A DNA stretch of 64,000 bases from Rebecca billardiae RCC1528. Taxonomy: Eukaryota > Haptophyta. Below are positions 53,064 through 63,904 of the stretch, piece by piece. Where the stretch lies: positions 434,001-498,000 of the forward strand of contig OZ251245.1 of assembly GCA_965240325.2 (NCBI GenBank). The letters run 5' to 3'. A program made the position numbers and the translations under genes. Positions within the stretch are counted from its first letter, which is position 1. Each line of letters begins with the position of its first letter. The notes below the pieces were generated by a model. The model did not search any database, had not been told where the DNA came from, and saw only the letters and a program-made list of their open reading frames with translations.

Positions 53064-55044
53064 GCCCCCCGCGTCGGTCGGCGGCGGCGCGGGCTGCCCG
53101 GCTGCCTGCACCGCCGCCTCCGCCTCCGCCCCGCCCCCTCCGAGCGCCAGCTCGCTCAGCTCCAGCAGCGGCTTGGTCGCGAGGCCGGCGTCCACCGCCG
53201 CCTGGCACGCGGTGTAGGGCGTGTCGCCCGTGATCATCACGAGCTCGTGGCGCGAGCGCCGCAGGTGCGCGAGGACCGAGGCGGTGTCGGGCTTGAGCGG
53301 GCACGCGAGCACGAGCAGCCCCCGGAACGTCAGCCCCGACTCCGCCGCGTCCCGCCCTGCCAGCTTCGCCTCGGCCGCGCTCACGCCGGGCAGCGCCTTG
53401 TCGCCGAGGGCGAGCACGCGCGCGCCGCGCCGCGCAAACCACGCGAAGAGGTCGTCGTACCACTCGGGCTTGGCGGCGAAGCGCGAGGCCATCGCCTCGG
53501 GCGCGCCCTTCGCGAGCACGCGCAGCTGCGAGTGCGAGCGCCGCTCCGCGCGCTCGCCGCCCGCGTCCGCCCACTCGACGGTGGCGAGCACAGACATGCG
53601 GCGCAGCGCCGAGCGGAACGGGAAGCGGTGGTGGATGCGCACGGACGCGGGGGGCTGCGCGGCGAGCGCGTGGCGGTGCGCGCGGTGCACGCCGGCGTTG
53701 ACGAGCACGTCGGGCCGGCTGAACGCCCACCCCACCGACGAGAGCGCCGCGCGCTCCATCGGGTCCCCCAGCAGCCGCGTGCCGACGCACACGATCCCGT
53801 GGCACGCCGCCAGGCACACCGCCACGTCCAGCTCGAGGTCGGAGGGGCGGAGCAGCGCGGGGCGCAGGGAGGCGGCGGCGGCGGCGGCGCCGGCGCCGTC
53901 GGGCGGCGCGGCCTCGGCGCGCTGCGCCGCCGCCGCCGCCGGCCCGGGCGAGACGCCGAGCACGGTGAGCCTGTCCGTGGTGAGTGTGCCCGTCTTGTCG
54001 AAGCAGAGCACCTTCGCCTTGCCCGCCATCGGGATGCGGAAGGGCTCGGTGCAGTACACGCCGGCGAGGTGGAGGGCGAGGAGGGAGGTGTTCACCGCGA
54101 GCGAGAGCTCCATCGGCAGCTCGGGCGGCACCACCGACGTGAGGATCATCGTGCAGTGCAGCAGCAGCCGGTGGCGGTCGCGCGACTCGTCCGCCCAGCC
54201 GGTCGCGAGCACGTGCCCGGCCGCGGCGAGCGCGCACGCGAGCAGGCACAGGATGTAGACGAGGACCTCGGTGTTGTTGGCGGAGACGGGCTCGCGCGAG
54301 AAGAGGATGGTGCGGAGCAGCTTGCCCTGCGTCGTCGCGAACCCCGTGCGCAGCACGTACCCCACCGCGCCGCCGTCGGGCGGCTGCAGCGCGCGCGGCT
54401 GCGCGCCCGCCGAGTGCTGCACGACCGACGTGCCGGCGCACAGCACGTGCGTGCGGTCGCGCGCGAGGCAGAGCGGCTCGGAGGCGCGCTCGGGCGGGGG
54501 CGCCTCCTTGAGCTGCGGCACGGACTCGCCGGTGAGCATCGCCTCGTTCGCCACCGCCGAGCCGTGCACGAGCAGCACGTCCGCGACGAGCGGCGCGTCG
54601 TCCGACGGCCCGCGGCACACCGAGACCAAATCTCCCGGCACGAGATCGGCCGAGGAGAGCGGCTGCCACCGGCCGGCGCGGTGGCAGAGGACGGGCGCGG
54701 GGCGCGGCGCGAGCAGCCGCAGGTCGGCGAGCGTGCGCATCCGCGAGCTCACCACCGTCCCCTCGAACAGCGCGAGCATCGCCAGCGTGAACAGCGAGTA
54801 GTACCAGTAGTCGTCGAGCGACCAGAGCCCCACGCAGAAGAGCTGGAACACAAAGAAGGGCGCGAGCAGCTGCTGGGCGTAGAGCGCCCAGAAGGAGGGC
54901 TCGGGGATGGAGAAGGCGTTCGGGCCGAACGCCGCCTGCCGGCGCACCGCCTCCTCCTCCGACTCCACGCCGCCCCACGCGCCGTACGAGCCCAGCGGCT
55001 CGTCGATCGGGTAGCGCGAGCGCTCGAACCGCGCACCGCACCGC

Positions 55045-55081
<37 letters not shown>

Positions 55082-55562
55082 CCGAGGGCGGCGGCGGCGG
55101 CGGCGGCGGCGGCACGTGCACGTACTTGCGGCGCTGCCAGTAGAAGTGCGCGACGCCCTCGCCCGCCGCGTCGCCCGGATCGGCGCCCTCGGCCGCCGAG
55201 CTCATGCGCAGCAGCCGGCAGAGCGTGCGCCGCCCGCCCGCGCCCGGCGCCACGACCTTCACCGCGGTCGCGCGGCGCACGTCGCGCACGGCGCGGAAGT
55301 GCAGCGCGACGCGCAGCTCGACGGACCAGTACGTCGCGAGCACCGACAGCCCGTGCAGCCCGACGAGCACCGGGAACACGTACGGCATCACCTCGTACGC
55401 GTGCGGCGCGCTAACGAGCGCCCACAGCGCGAGCGCGTACGCGCACGCGAACGGGAGGACGTCGGGGCGCAGCGCGGCGGCGCGCGGGGCGAGGAGGGTG
55501 ATCGAGCGCGGCTCCTCCTCGTCCGACGCGCTCGCGGACGCGCCCGCCGTTGGCGTCGCCAT
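50993..55562 (-). CDS. P5A-type P-type ATPase (ATP13A1/Spf1-like)
   Basis: Four exons, 55562-52030, 51838-51610, 51471-51370 and 51253-50993 (phases 2, 0 and 0), about 1374 aa. Family marks: PPELPMELSLAVN in TM4, the P5A signature; phosphorylation Asp about 522 in CFDKTGTLTTDRL; actuator loop LTGESVP; nucleotide-domain KGAPE; MITGDTPYTACQ; and hinge MLGDGTNDVGALK. An N-terminal P5A-specific region (VMPYVFPVLVGLHGLSV, SVELRVALHFRAV) and FYWQRRKYVHV precede it. The three small 3' exons restore the last transmembrane helices (YGLSVLYHDGIKNGDTQ, LNSVVYLVLLLAQ, VNYTGHPFMESLRSNRPLFA). P5A ATPases are ER enzymes that extract misinserted transmembrane helices. Long Ala/Gly/Pro inserts (52730-53150, 55030-55110) are lineage-specific. 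Introns 1 and 2 are CA/TG-rich. Confidence 0.93.
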
Positions 55563-56037
55563 GGCGCACGCAGAAGCTCGCGACGCGCGACGCGACGAGG
55601 GCGGGCTGCGCGGCAGCCACTGTCCGGGACGGCACGCACGCCGCGGCGGCGCGTGCGAGGCTTTTTATTGCGCCGATCCTTTTCTGAATGAAGCGTCGCC
55701 GCGATTTTCAGCAGCTGGACCGGCACGATGACGATGGCTGCCAAGCATAAAGCATCCGAACAGTGGGTGAGTGGGTGCGTACGTGCCATACCCCATGCGG
55801 CCGAGTACGGGCACGAGGCAGCCGCCGTGAAACGCTCAGCTCGCTGAGTATCCGTCGGCCTCCACTCTCGGGTCCAACTCACGTGGCGGCGCCGCCCGGT
55901 CAGCACCGGTCTCCGACTCGGGACAGGGCGCAGGCGCGGCGCGGCCGCTCGCGGCACCGGTACTGTCGTCTGGCCGAGGCCGAGGCAGGCGACCGAGCTC
56001 AGACGGACGTGCCGGCGCCGTGACGAGCCAACGCGTG
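55563..56037. promoter_or_regulatory. Upstream region of the P5A ATPase gene
   Basis: This is 475 bp between the P5A start codon and the stop codon of the next minus-strand gene. It contains the P5A promoter and leader and the 3' end of the glycosyltransferase-like gene. No distinct motif was recognised. Confidence 0.4.
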
Positions 56038-58412
56038 TCACCTACCCTCCGCGTCGTCACCCTCCTCCTCTCCCTCGTCGCCCTCCGCCGCGCCCGCGTC
56101 GGCGGGCACCGCCGCCGCGCCGCTCGCGCGCGGCTCCTCTGCGCGCGAGTGCTCCAGCCACGCGGACGCGTCGAGCGCGGCGCCCAGCTCGGGCAGCGCG
56201 TAGTACCGGACGAGGTGCGAGGCGGAGATCCGCTGGCCGCCCGCGCTGCTCGCGTTCTGCGGCTGCGCGTGCGCGCTCAGCCACCTCCACGCGCCCTTTG
56301 CGTCGTGCGAGCACGGCAGCGAGCCCTGCGACCAGCGCACCGCGCCCTCGTGCGTGCACGCGAGGGGGGCGCCCCTTCTGCCGCCCTTCTTCTTCGGCTT
56401 GGGCTCGGCGCCGGCGGCGGCGCCGGTCCACGTGCCGTCCGCGCGCGCGGCCGACGCGTACAGCTCCGCGCTGATGTCCGCGGCGCGCGCGAAGAGCTTG
56501 CGGTTCAGCGCCTGGCGGGCGGCGCGCGCGGGCGGCGGGTCGCGGCTCGCGCGCGCGCTCGCGCGTTGAGCTCCCGACGCTGCGCGGAGCAACCGCGGCG
56601 GGTGCGCGGCGGGTGGCGCGGCGCGGCGCGCGGCGGGGTGGCTCGCGCGCGCGCGCACCGTGAGCTCGCCCTCGCCGAAGCCGAAGCTCGCCTCGAGCTC
56701 GGACGAGTTGGCCGCCCAGTGCGCGGCGCGCGCGCTCACCATGTCGCGCGCCGTGCGCGGGTTGAGCGTGGCCGAGGCGAGGGAGGTGGTCTGGAGGACC
56801 CAGTCCTGCCGCCCCAGCACCTCGGTGTTGTGCGCGCCGAGCATGCCCTCGGCGAGGGCGAGGACGGAGGAGTTGAAGTAGCCGACGGTGAGCAGCGACA
56901 GCCCCGCGGAGAAGCAGTCCTCCTCGCGCACGCGCCGCAGCTCGCCGCGCAGCCTGCAGCGGCAGGCGGACCGGACGCCGGCGCGGCGCGGCGCGCGAGG
57001 CGCGGCGGCGCGGCGGCGCGGCGGCGCGGCGGCGCGGCGGCGCGGCGGCGCGGCGGCGCGGCGGCGCGGTGTGCGATCGGTGTTTGAGCCAGCTGCGCTC
57101 GCTGCGGCGGGGGGTGGGCGGCGTGGGCGGCGCTCGCGCGCGGGCGCGCGCGCACCGGTTGTGCAGCGCGCTCGTCCAGTGCAGCTTCTGCCGCGAGCAC
57201 ACGAACAGCGCGAACGACGTGCTTGAGGCGGCCGCCTGCGCGCCCACACCTGTGCGCATCAGCGGCAGCCGGGCCTGCACCTGCGCCAGGTAGTCGGCGT
57301 GGAGGGCGTCGTCCGAGTCGAGCCGGGTGGAGATGTAGCGGTCGAGACGCTCGAGGCCGGCGAGCTGCTCGCCCACCGCGTCGGCGACGTACCGGAGCTG
57401 GGCTGCGCGCGGGGCGGGGGCAGCACGCGCCGAGCGCGCCGAGCGCTGAGCGCACTCGCACGCGCCGAGCGCGCGCGCGCGCGCCAAGGCCGAGGCCGAG
57501 CGCGCGGCGGCGCACCCGAGACGGAGCGCAGGTGCACGAGCTCGCGCGTGAAGAGGAGGTAGATCCAGCCGTGCGACGCCGTCGCCGCGACCAGCTGCCG
57601 CTGCGCGCGCGCCGGCAGCTCGGGGTCGGCGTAGACGAGCCACACGAAGCGCGCGTCCCGCTGCCGCTTCACGGACGGCGCGGTAAGGCTGCTGAACAGC
57701 CGCACGCGCGCGTCCACGTGCGCGGGCTGCGCGCGCGGGCGCGCGGGCGCGCGGCGGGGGAGGAGGGGGCGGGTGCGCGCGCGCGCGCGCAGAACGCCGC
57801 TCGGCGACGCCGCCCTGCCGCGCGGCGCAGCGCGCGCGCCCGCGCGCGCGCGCAGGCGCGCACGTCGGCAGACTGGCCAAGTAGCACGCGAGTAATCAGC
57901 ACGTGTACCGCGGACACGCCGCCGAGCTCGAAGGCGTACTCGCGGAGCGGGCGGCGCGGCACCTCGATCAGCTCGCCCGCGCCCGCGCCGCCCGCCGCCG
58001 CCGCCGCCTCCGCCGCCTCGATCCCGTTGTACGCCGCCTCGGCCGCGGCGCGCTCCGACCGGAGCACGTCAAACGAGCCCTCGCGCAGCCGCGCGAGCTG
58101 GAGGTTCTCCTTGTGCGCGGCGCGCGCGCGCTTGAGCGCGTCCTCGTCGATCTCGACCACCTCGTGCCACAGCCCCAGCGCCGCCGCCTTCGCCATCGGG
58201 TGCGACGCCTCGCCCGCGCCGAGCGCCGCGTCCGCCGCGTCGGCCGTGCCGGCCGGCGACTCGACGCGCCGCCGCCGCCGCCGTGTGCGCGCGACAATCT
58301 CCTCGAGCCAGGGCACCTGCAGGTGCGCGCTGCAGATCTGCAGCAGCGCCACCGCGAAGTTCACGCCGAGCACCGCATACAGGCAGGTCCGAAGGCCCCT
58401 CGGCCGGGGCAT
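56038..58412 (-). CDS. Putative Golgi glycosyltransferase (rhamnosyltransferase-like)
   Basis: Five exons, 58412-57864, 57726-57516, 57402-57156, 56953-56659 and 56511-56038 (phases 0, 1, 2 and 0), 591 aa. Residues 10-30 (LYAVLGVNFAVALLQICSAH) form a signal anchor, so it is a type II protein. The core, VRLFSSLTAPSVKRQRDARF with WLVYADPELP, then RYISTRLDSDDALHADYLAQ, resembles the putative rhamnosyltransferase family (GT2-like). The R-L-D-S-D-D motif (about residues 278-283) would be the metal/nucleotide-sugar binding DxD. LFVCSRQKLHW, then a region with GELRRVREEDCFSAGLSLL and VLQTTSLASATLNPRTARDM, continues the domain. The C-terminal 150 residues are low-complexity and acidic. All four introns start GTGCGC and end CAG, and phases agree at every junction. 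Acceptor sugar and substrate are unknown. Confidence 0.75.
56998..57068. repeat. 8-bp microsatellite in an intron
   Basis: About eight to nine copies of cgcggcgg inside intron 3 of the glycosyltransferase-like gene. It explains the long Arg- and Ala-rich artefact frames in all registers here. Confidence 0.9.
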
Positions 58413-58871
58413 CGTCGGGGCGCGTTGTCAACGGCCCTGATGCTCGGTCGGCTGTCGAGCGGCCATCGCCGGCCAGGGCGATTTTATTCCGGCTTCCGCC
58501 TGCCTGTTCAAGTTTTTGTTGTTGTTGATCGTCAGCTGATGATGCCATCAATTTCCCGCGCCGCGCGGTCGCCGCGGCAGCCTGGCAAGTCAGATGGCAA
58601 CGTCACTCGCCGACGCGCACTGCAGCACTTGAGTTGAAACGGTTAGACTCTAGCCTCAGATGTGATCGAGTATGTATATACATGTGTGTGTGTGTGTGAT
58701 TATAGTAGTAGTGGTAGTCATCGTCGTCAGATAAGCTAAGACGACGTCGGACTCTGATGGATGCGCGGCAGACTAGAATCATGTCGCCTGGCAACGATGT
58801 CAATAATGCGCCGCATGCGCCGTGCGCGCGCGTCGTCGCGGCGTGATCGGCGCGACGGACGCGCCGCGATG
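58413..58871. other. Intergenic region with TG microsatellite
   Basis: This holds the promoter of the glycosyltransferase-like gene and the 3' end of the TLC gene. A short (TG)n run lies at about 58683-58699 within a lower-GC stretch containing tagtagtagtggtagtcatc. No gene seen. Confidence 0.5.
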
Positions 58872-59810
58872 TCATCGAGACGAGTCCGCACGCCTGCGCT
58901 CGCGCAGCCATAGCACGACGTTGAACGTGCACAGGAGCCCTTGGCACCCGATGACCACGATGCTCTCCAGACGAGGTGCCTGCGGCCGCGGGTTCGCACA
59001 CGCGCCAAGCATGTCAGGTTCGCTCGTCACGCAGGCCGGCGCGTGCGCGGGTGCGAGCGCGCACATGCATGACTGTGCACATGCCCACGAACAGCAGCGG
59101 GTGGAAGACGAGACGGACGCCGACGAAGCAGACGTCGTGCGCGAACGAGACCGCCCGCAGCAACGCCTTAGGCTTGCGCGCGTCCTCGCGCAGCTGCCGT
59201 CGCACCACAAGCGCGAGGGTCTGCAGCTCAGCGCCGCCTGCGCGCGCGCAGGGACATGCGCGCGCGCTCGCTGTCGGCGCCCGTGGCATGCGGCCGGGGA
59301 CGGCGCGGCGGCGTGGCGTGGCGCGCGCGAGCGCGCGCGCACACCTGCGATCGCCGTGAACTCCGCCAGGTCGTGGTGGTGCAGCGGCACGAGCGCGAAG
59401 ATGAGCGTGACAACGTGATGCGTGAGGATGATCCGGCGCGTGCGCACGGCCGTCGCATGCGTGAGGAGGTACGCGCCGTCCCAGAGGACGTACGCGCACA
59501 AGGCGAGCGCGACGGTGTACGCATCCACTGCGCACAGCCACGAGCCCACCAGGGCGACGCACAGCGGCGTGAGCAGCACCGTGTTGATGCGGTCGTGCCT
59601 GCGCTCGGCTGCGCTCACCTCGTCCGCATCCGCCGTGCGCGTGGCGGGCACGAGCGGCACGAGGAGCAGCACGCCGAGCAGCGCGGTGAGGAGCGGCGCG
59701 AACGACGGCGGCGTCACGTCCCTGCACGTTCGCACCGTCGGAAACGTGAGCATGCGCCCCAGCGTCATGCACTCGTGCGCGCACTGCATTTCATCGCGGC
59801 CGCCAGCCAT
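58872..59810 (-). CDS. TLC-domain (TRAM/LAG1/CLN8-like) membrane protein
   Basis: Three exons, 59810-59345, 59237-59065 and 58979-58872 (phases 1 and 0), 248 aa with about six hydrophobic segments. Diagnostic features: a WDGAYLLTHATA segment, the His pair in ILTHHVVTLIFALVPLHHHD, and LAEFTAIAGGAELQTLALVV, which is completed only by splicing. Then come RAVSFAHDVCFVGVRLVFHP and a final helix (LESIVVIGCQGLLCTFNVVL) with a basic C-terminus that may act as an ER-retention signal. TLC proteins include ceramide synthases, TRAM and CLN8. This short member lacks the full Lag1 motif, so it is more likely CLN8/TMEM-like, acting in ER lipid handling or cargo export. Family fairly certain; activity unknown. 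Confidence 0.78.
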   Translation of the reverse strand: MAGGRDEMQCAHECMTLGRMLTFPTVRTCRDVTPPSFAPLLTALLGVLLLVPLVPATRTADADEVSAAERRHDRINTVLLTPLCVALVGSWLCAVDAYTVALALCAYVLWDGAYLLTHATAVRTRRIILTHHVVTLIFALVPLHHHDLAEFTAIAGVRARSRAPRHAAAPSPAACHGRRQRARAHVPARAQAALSCRPSRLWCDGSCARTRASLRRCCGRSRSRTTSASSASVSSSTRCCSWACAQSCMCALAPAHAPACVTSEPDMLGACANPRPQAPRLESIVVIGCQGLLCTFNVVLWLRERRRADSSR

Positions 59811-60030
59811 CGTCAGTCCATTATCGCTGTGCAGGCGAGTCCGTCATTCGCGCGTGGTCCGGACAAGGGGGTTCAATCCCGGAACAGAAACGATGGCGGC
59901 ACCGGTCTGGCGGAGGGTCTGGCGCAGGTGCCGCCAAAGCTGAAAGCCGGAGCGGCCTCCCAGCCAGCGGAGCCAAAGTTGCGGCAAGGCTGGTGAGCAA
60001 GCAAGGCCTCTCTTGATTGCCACCGACCGG
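59811..60030. promoter_or_regulatory. Divergent promoter between TLC and UPF0016 genes
   Basis: This 220-bp spacer separates the start codons of two divergent genes, so it must contain both promoters. The stretch around 59870-59890 (gggggttcaatcccggaaca) resembles a tRNA T-arm, but no other tRNA parts surround it. Confidence 0.45.
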
Positions 60031-61252
60031 ATGCCGCCCGAACGATCGACGATGCTTCGCGTGCTGGTCGCCGCGTGCCTGCTGGCCACCGTCGCGGCGC
60101 ACGGCGTCAGCGTCCGCGTGGCGCCCGCCGCCACGCTGGGCAAAGCCCCCTACGCGCGCTCGCGCCTCCTCGCGCACGGGGACCGCAAGCCGCGCGCGGC
60201 CGACGCGCGCGCGACTGCGCCGAGGCCAACCGTGGCGCGGCTGGCGCGCATCGCCGTCCCGCTGCTCGCCTTGTCCCCGGTCCTCCTGCACAGCGCGCCG
60301 GCGCTCGCATTGGGAGGGATCAGCTCGATCAGCGCCGCCGTCGAGCCCGCCACGGGCTCGCTGCTCGACTCGGCCTTCTTCCAAGCGCTGTCGCTCATCT
60401 TTGTGCGCGCGGCGTGCGCCGTGCGGTGCACCGGAGGCGTGCTGGCGTGCCGACCGCCCTGCGACGCACCCCACGCCGCGCGCGCACGCCGCCGCAGGTC
60501 TCCGAGCTGGGCGACAAGACGTTCTTCATCGCGACGATCCTGGCGGCGCGCACCAGCCGGCTGCTCACGTTCATCGGCGCGTCGGGCGCGCTGGCGTTCA
60601 TGACGGTGATCTCGGTGGCGATCGGGCAGATCTTCCACGCGGTGCCCTCGGGCGTGACCGGCGGGATCCCGATCGACGACATCGTCGCCGTCCTCTCCTT
60701 CACCTACTTTGGCGTCAAGTCGCTGCGCGACGCGGCGTCGAGCAGCGGCGAGGGCATGGAGGAGGAGCGCGAGGAGGCGGAGGACGAGCTGGAGAAGACG
60801 GGCGTGAGGCAGGGCAGGCTGGCGCTCGTCGGCGAGGCGTTCGCGCTCACCGCCGCCGCCGAGCTCGGCGACCGCTCGCAGCTCACCACCATCGCGCTCT
60901 CGGCCGCGCAGAACCCGCTGTTTGTGTGCGCGGGCGCGATCGTCGCGCACTGCATCGCGACCGGCGGCGCGGTGCTCAGCGGCAACTTCATCTCCAAGTA
61001 CCTCTCGGAGAAGGTCATCGGGTGCGCCGCGCCGCGCCGCGCGCGGCGGCGCGCCACGGGCTGGGCGTGCGCCGCGGCCCCTCAGCCCCCGCGCGCGCGG
61101 GCGGAGGGTGCGCGCCATCCGCGCCATCCTGAACGGGCGCGCGCGCGCGGGTGCCGCTGTGCAGGTACATCGGCGGCTCGCTCTTCCTGGTGTTCGCCGC
61201 GACGACGCTGTACGGTCTCGTGCCCCAGATCGCCGGTCTGGCGGGGCTCTGA
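60031..61252 (+). CDS. UPF0016 (Gdt1/TMEM165/PAM71-like) cation transporter, probably plastid-targeted
   Basis: Three exons, 60031-60402, 60498-61021 and 61165-61252 (phases 0 and 2), 327 aa. The two signature motifs are present: E-L-G-D-K-T in VSELGDKTFFIATILAART (residue 127 on) and E-L-G-D-R-S in ALTAAAELGDRSQLTTIALS (about 246-251). They sit in two homologous three-helix halves separated by an acidic loop (EEEREEAEDELEK). UPF0016 proteins exchange Mn2+ or Ca2+ for protons. Plant PAM71/CMT1 act in chloroplast membranes and Gdt1 in the Golgi. The N-terminus carries a signal peptide (MLRVLVAACLLATVAAHG) and a basic, Ala/Arg-rich stretch before another hydrophobic segment, fitting import into a secondary plastid. 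Splicing restores FVSELGDKT exactly. Family certain; location inferred. Confidence 0.9.
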
Positions 61253-62222
61253 TGCCGCGGCGCCGCCATGTCGACCTCTCGGCAGCGACGGCATCGACGC
61301 CGCAGACGCCACCTCCCGGTCGGCTCGCCTGCGATCGCGGCATCACGAACAGACGCCGCGCATTCGTGGCGGCGTGGATCGCGCGTGCGCGCGCAGCGAG
61401 CCAACGACGTCTCCACCGTCGCCTTCGTGCCTCCGGGCAACCACACGAATGGCAACCGCCGCGCTGCTCTGCATTCGTGTATTTCTCGCGCGCGCGGCGA
61501 GTGACCGTCGCAGCGGGGGCGCCGGCATGCTTTTGATGACACGAGCGCACGGCTTGGATTCCGATTCCGGATGTCCACGTCGTCGACTCCCGACTCGTGA
61601 GTTCGCGAGGCGTCACGCTTCTCGAATTCTCGCCCGCAGTCCCGCACTCAAATTGAGCTCACGCAACGGTCGCAAGCCAGGAGATCTCTCATCATCAGGC
61701 TACCAGCTCGCGCCGAAAACATTACTTTTGCGCAGCTTCGCCGCGAATCTCTGGTGTCTCCGTCCGCGGTGTTCATCGATGATCAATAGTATCGATCGTG
61801 CTCTCTGAAAAGGAACTCGCCAAAGGTCGCCGCGCTGTCCGACAAACTGCAGACAATCAAGGGCGGAAGGTTCGGACCTGGACGCTGTCATTGTAGGGCT
61901 GCCGGGACGATTATTAGATCCGAGCAGAATCTCCAAAAGTGGGTGAAACACTTTGCTCTTTGGCCGGGGAATCAAGCCGTAATATGTGCAACGCGCGCAG
62001 TTTTATCGGCCTTTGGCCGTCTTCTTGGGTAGGGATTCCCCTAGGTTGAGTAAATGCGCAATCTCTTTGTGGACGAAGCGCTGACGGGTACACTGCCGCC
62101 GCCGCCCATGGATGACGGTTCGTTCGGCAAGTTGGTTGGTTCGGCTTCACAAGCGGCACGGAGCACCGCCGCGGAGTGCGGGAGCGCTTGTGGCACGGGG
62201 CGTGTGCCGCCAACGGCGCGCC
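61253..62222. other. Intergenic region, no gene seen
   Basis: About 970 bp of mixed composition, lower in GC from about 61540 to 62050. A frame with its own ATG at 62054 (TLPPPPMDDGSFGKLVGSAS) overlaps the leader of the next gene in another frame; it could be an upstream ORF or an alternative first exon. No other feature supported. Confidence 0.45.
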
Positions 62223-63904
62223 ATGTTCGCCTCGCACGACGTGATCACAACGCGCAACCTGTCCGCGCGACTCCTGGATGACATCATATGGGTTGCATTC
62301 ATCGCCACAGCCGACATCCGCCGGTGTGCCTGGCCGCTCATCCGCGCGATGCTCTTCAGGCACGAGGCGGGTGATGACGGCGCTAATGACGACGAGCGCG
62401 CTGAGGCGGAGGACGACGGGTTCTTCAGCCTGACGCACGACGAGGAGGGGATCACGCTCATCATGGACTCCGCATGCCGGGCCGCCTTCGACGAGTTCTG
62501 CGACGGCAACACCATCACATACGCCCCGTGCACGTGGCGCGCGTTCCAGATTCACCTGGGCACGAGCGCGACGCCAGGGTGCGCAGCTCGCGCGCGGGAG
62601 AGGGCGCGCGTGCGCCGGGCCGCGCCGATGTCGTGCCCGCGGCCCCGCGGGCACACCAAGCCCTGCGGCCACGCGCCGCGCGCCCGCGAACTGACCCCGA
62701 CCCCGCCCGGTGCGCGTGCGCCCGTGTGCACTGTGTTGCCTCGCGTGCACCGCCACGCGCGCGCAGCGTGGTGTGCATGCTCTCGTCGCTACTCGCCGAC
62801 GCGCACGTGTCGATCCTGAACGTGTCCACGTACGACTCGGACTTCATCCTCGTGCAGGAGGCCGACGTCACGCGCGCGGCGGACATGATCCGTGAGTCGC
62901 TCGAGAGCGGGCTCGCTCGCATGGGCGCGCGCCCGCTGCTGTCGCCAACGGTGCCCACCGACGACAGCGCCCTGAGCGAGCGCGAGACGATCTCGCTGGA
63001 CGATGCGGACGGGGGTGAGACGAGCGGCACTCACGTGGGCTCGAGCGGTGCCGACAGCGTCGACACTCTGGGGGACTCGCGGCCGGCGTCGGCCGCGGAG
63101 CGCGCACCGCTCCGTCAGCGCGAGGGAGGGGCGGCATGGGCGGCGCACGGGGCTGCGCCGAGCAGCGCCGCAGGGGGTACGGCGGCCGAGGCTGGGGCTG
63201 AGGCCGCGTCGGGGGCGAAGCAGCCGAGCGTCGCCTTCGCGGGCTGCAAGCCCTCCGCCTTCGACGCCAAGCGGCGCGAGCTCTACCTGAAAGGTGCGCA
63301 CCCGCAGCGCCCGCATGCGCACCGCGGCCGCGCGGACGCGTCCCGCGGGGCGTGGCGCGTGCCCCGCTGCACGTCCACTCAGCCGCGTGCCCTACCGCCG
63401 CCCCCTCCTTGCCCCCGCCTCTCCGTGCGCGCAGTGCTCGAGCCCACGCTCACCGTCACGCGGCTCAGCGAGCGCGCGCTGCACGACGTGAGCTCGGCGC
63501 TGCTGCGGCTGCTGCTCGTGCGCACGTCCGAGCGCGACCACTTCTGGTCGTACGCGTGCGTGACGGACGGCCCGGGGGACGTGAGCCTGGTGATGGACGA
63601 GGGGGCGGCGGAGCTCTTCGCCGACGGCGCGATCACCGGCACCTGCGGCGCGTGGCGCGCCGTGCGCCTCTGCGGCCACCGCTTCGGCTTCGACGAGACG
63701 GGCGTCGTCTCGACGATGCTCTCGTCCGTGTACGCGCGCAACATCCCGACCATGTGCCTCTCGACGTTCGCCACGTCGATCACGATCGTGGAGGATGCGT
63801 CGCTGGAGGAGGCGCTGGATAGCTTCCGCGCGATCGTGCCGCGTGTCGTGTGGGCGGGCGCGGAGGACGCTGAGCGCGCCGCACAGGCGCTGAGCATACG
63901 CTGA
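62223..63904 (+). CDS. CASTOR-like ACT-domain protein (putative amino-acid sensor)
   Basis: Three exons, 62223-62578, 62767-63293 and 63435-63904 (phases 2 and 1), 450 aa. The N-terminus (RRCAWPLIRAMLF, DGFFSLTHDEEGITLIMD) and the first ACT module completed by splicing (TWRAFQIHLG joined to GVVCMLSSLLADAHVSILNV and STYDSDFILVQEADV) follow the pattern of animal CASTOR1/GATSL. A second ACT pair follows: GDVSLVMDEGAAELFADGA, GAWRAVRLCG, GVVSTMLSSVYARNIPTMCL and STFATSITIVEDAS. CASTOR proteins bind arginine and regulate GATOR2/mTORC1. Between the two halves is an extra Ser/Gly/Ala-rich linker of about 110 residues, making it longer than the roughly 330-aa animal protein. Arginine binding here is only inferred. 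The start at 62223 is the first ATG in frame that leaves the N-terminal helix intact; 62112 is also possible. Confidence 0.82.

Noticed and set aside
56020-58440. Plus-strand frames opposite the glycosyltransferase-like gene
   Set aside because: Arg/Ala-rich antisense shadows; the minus strand shows a phase-consistent five-exon gene with a DxD motif.
59865-59892. tRNA T-arm-like sequence ggggttcaatccc
   Set aside because: No acceptor, D or anticodon arm fits around it and the T stem is imperfect. No tRNA or rRNA gene was seen elsewhere in the window.
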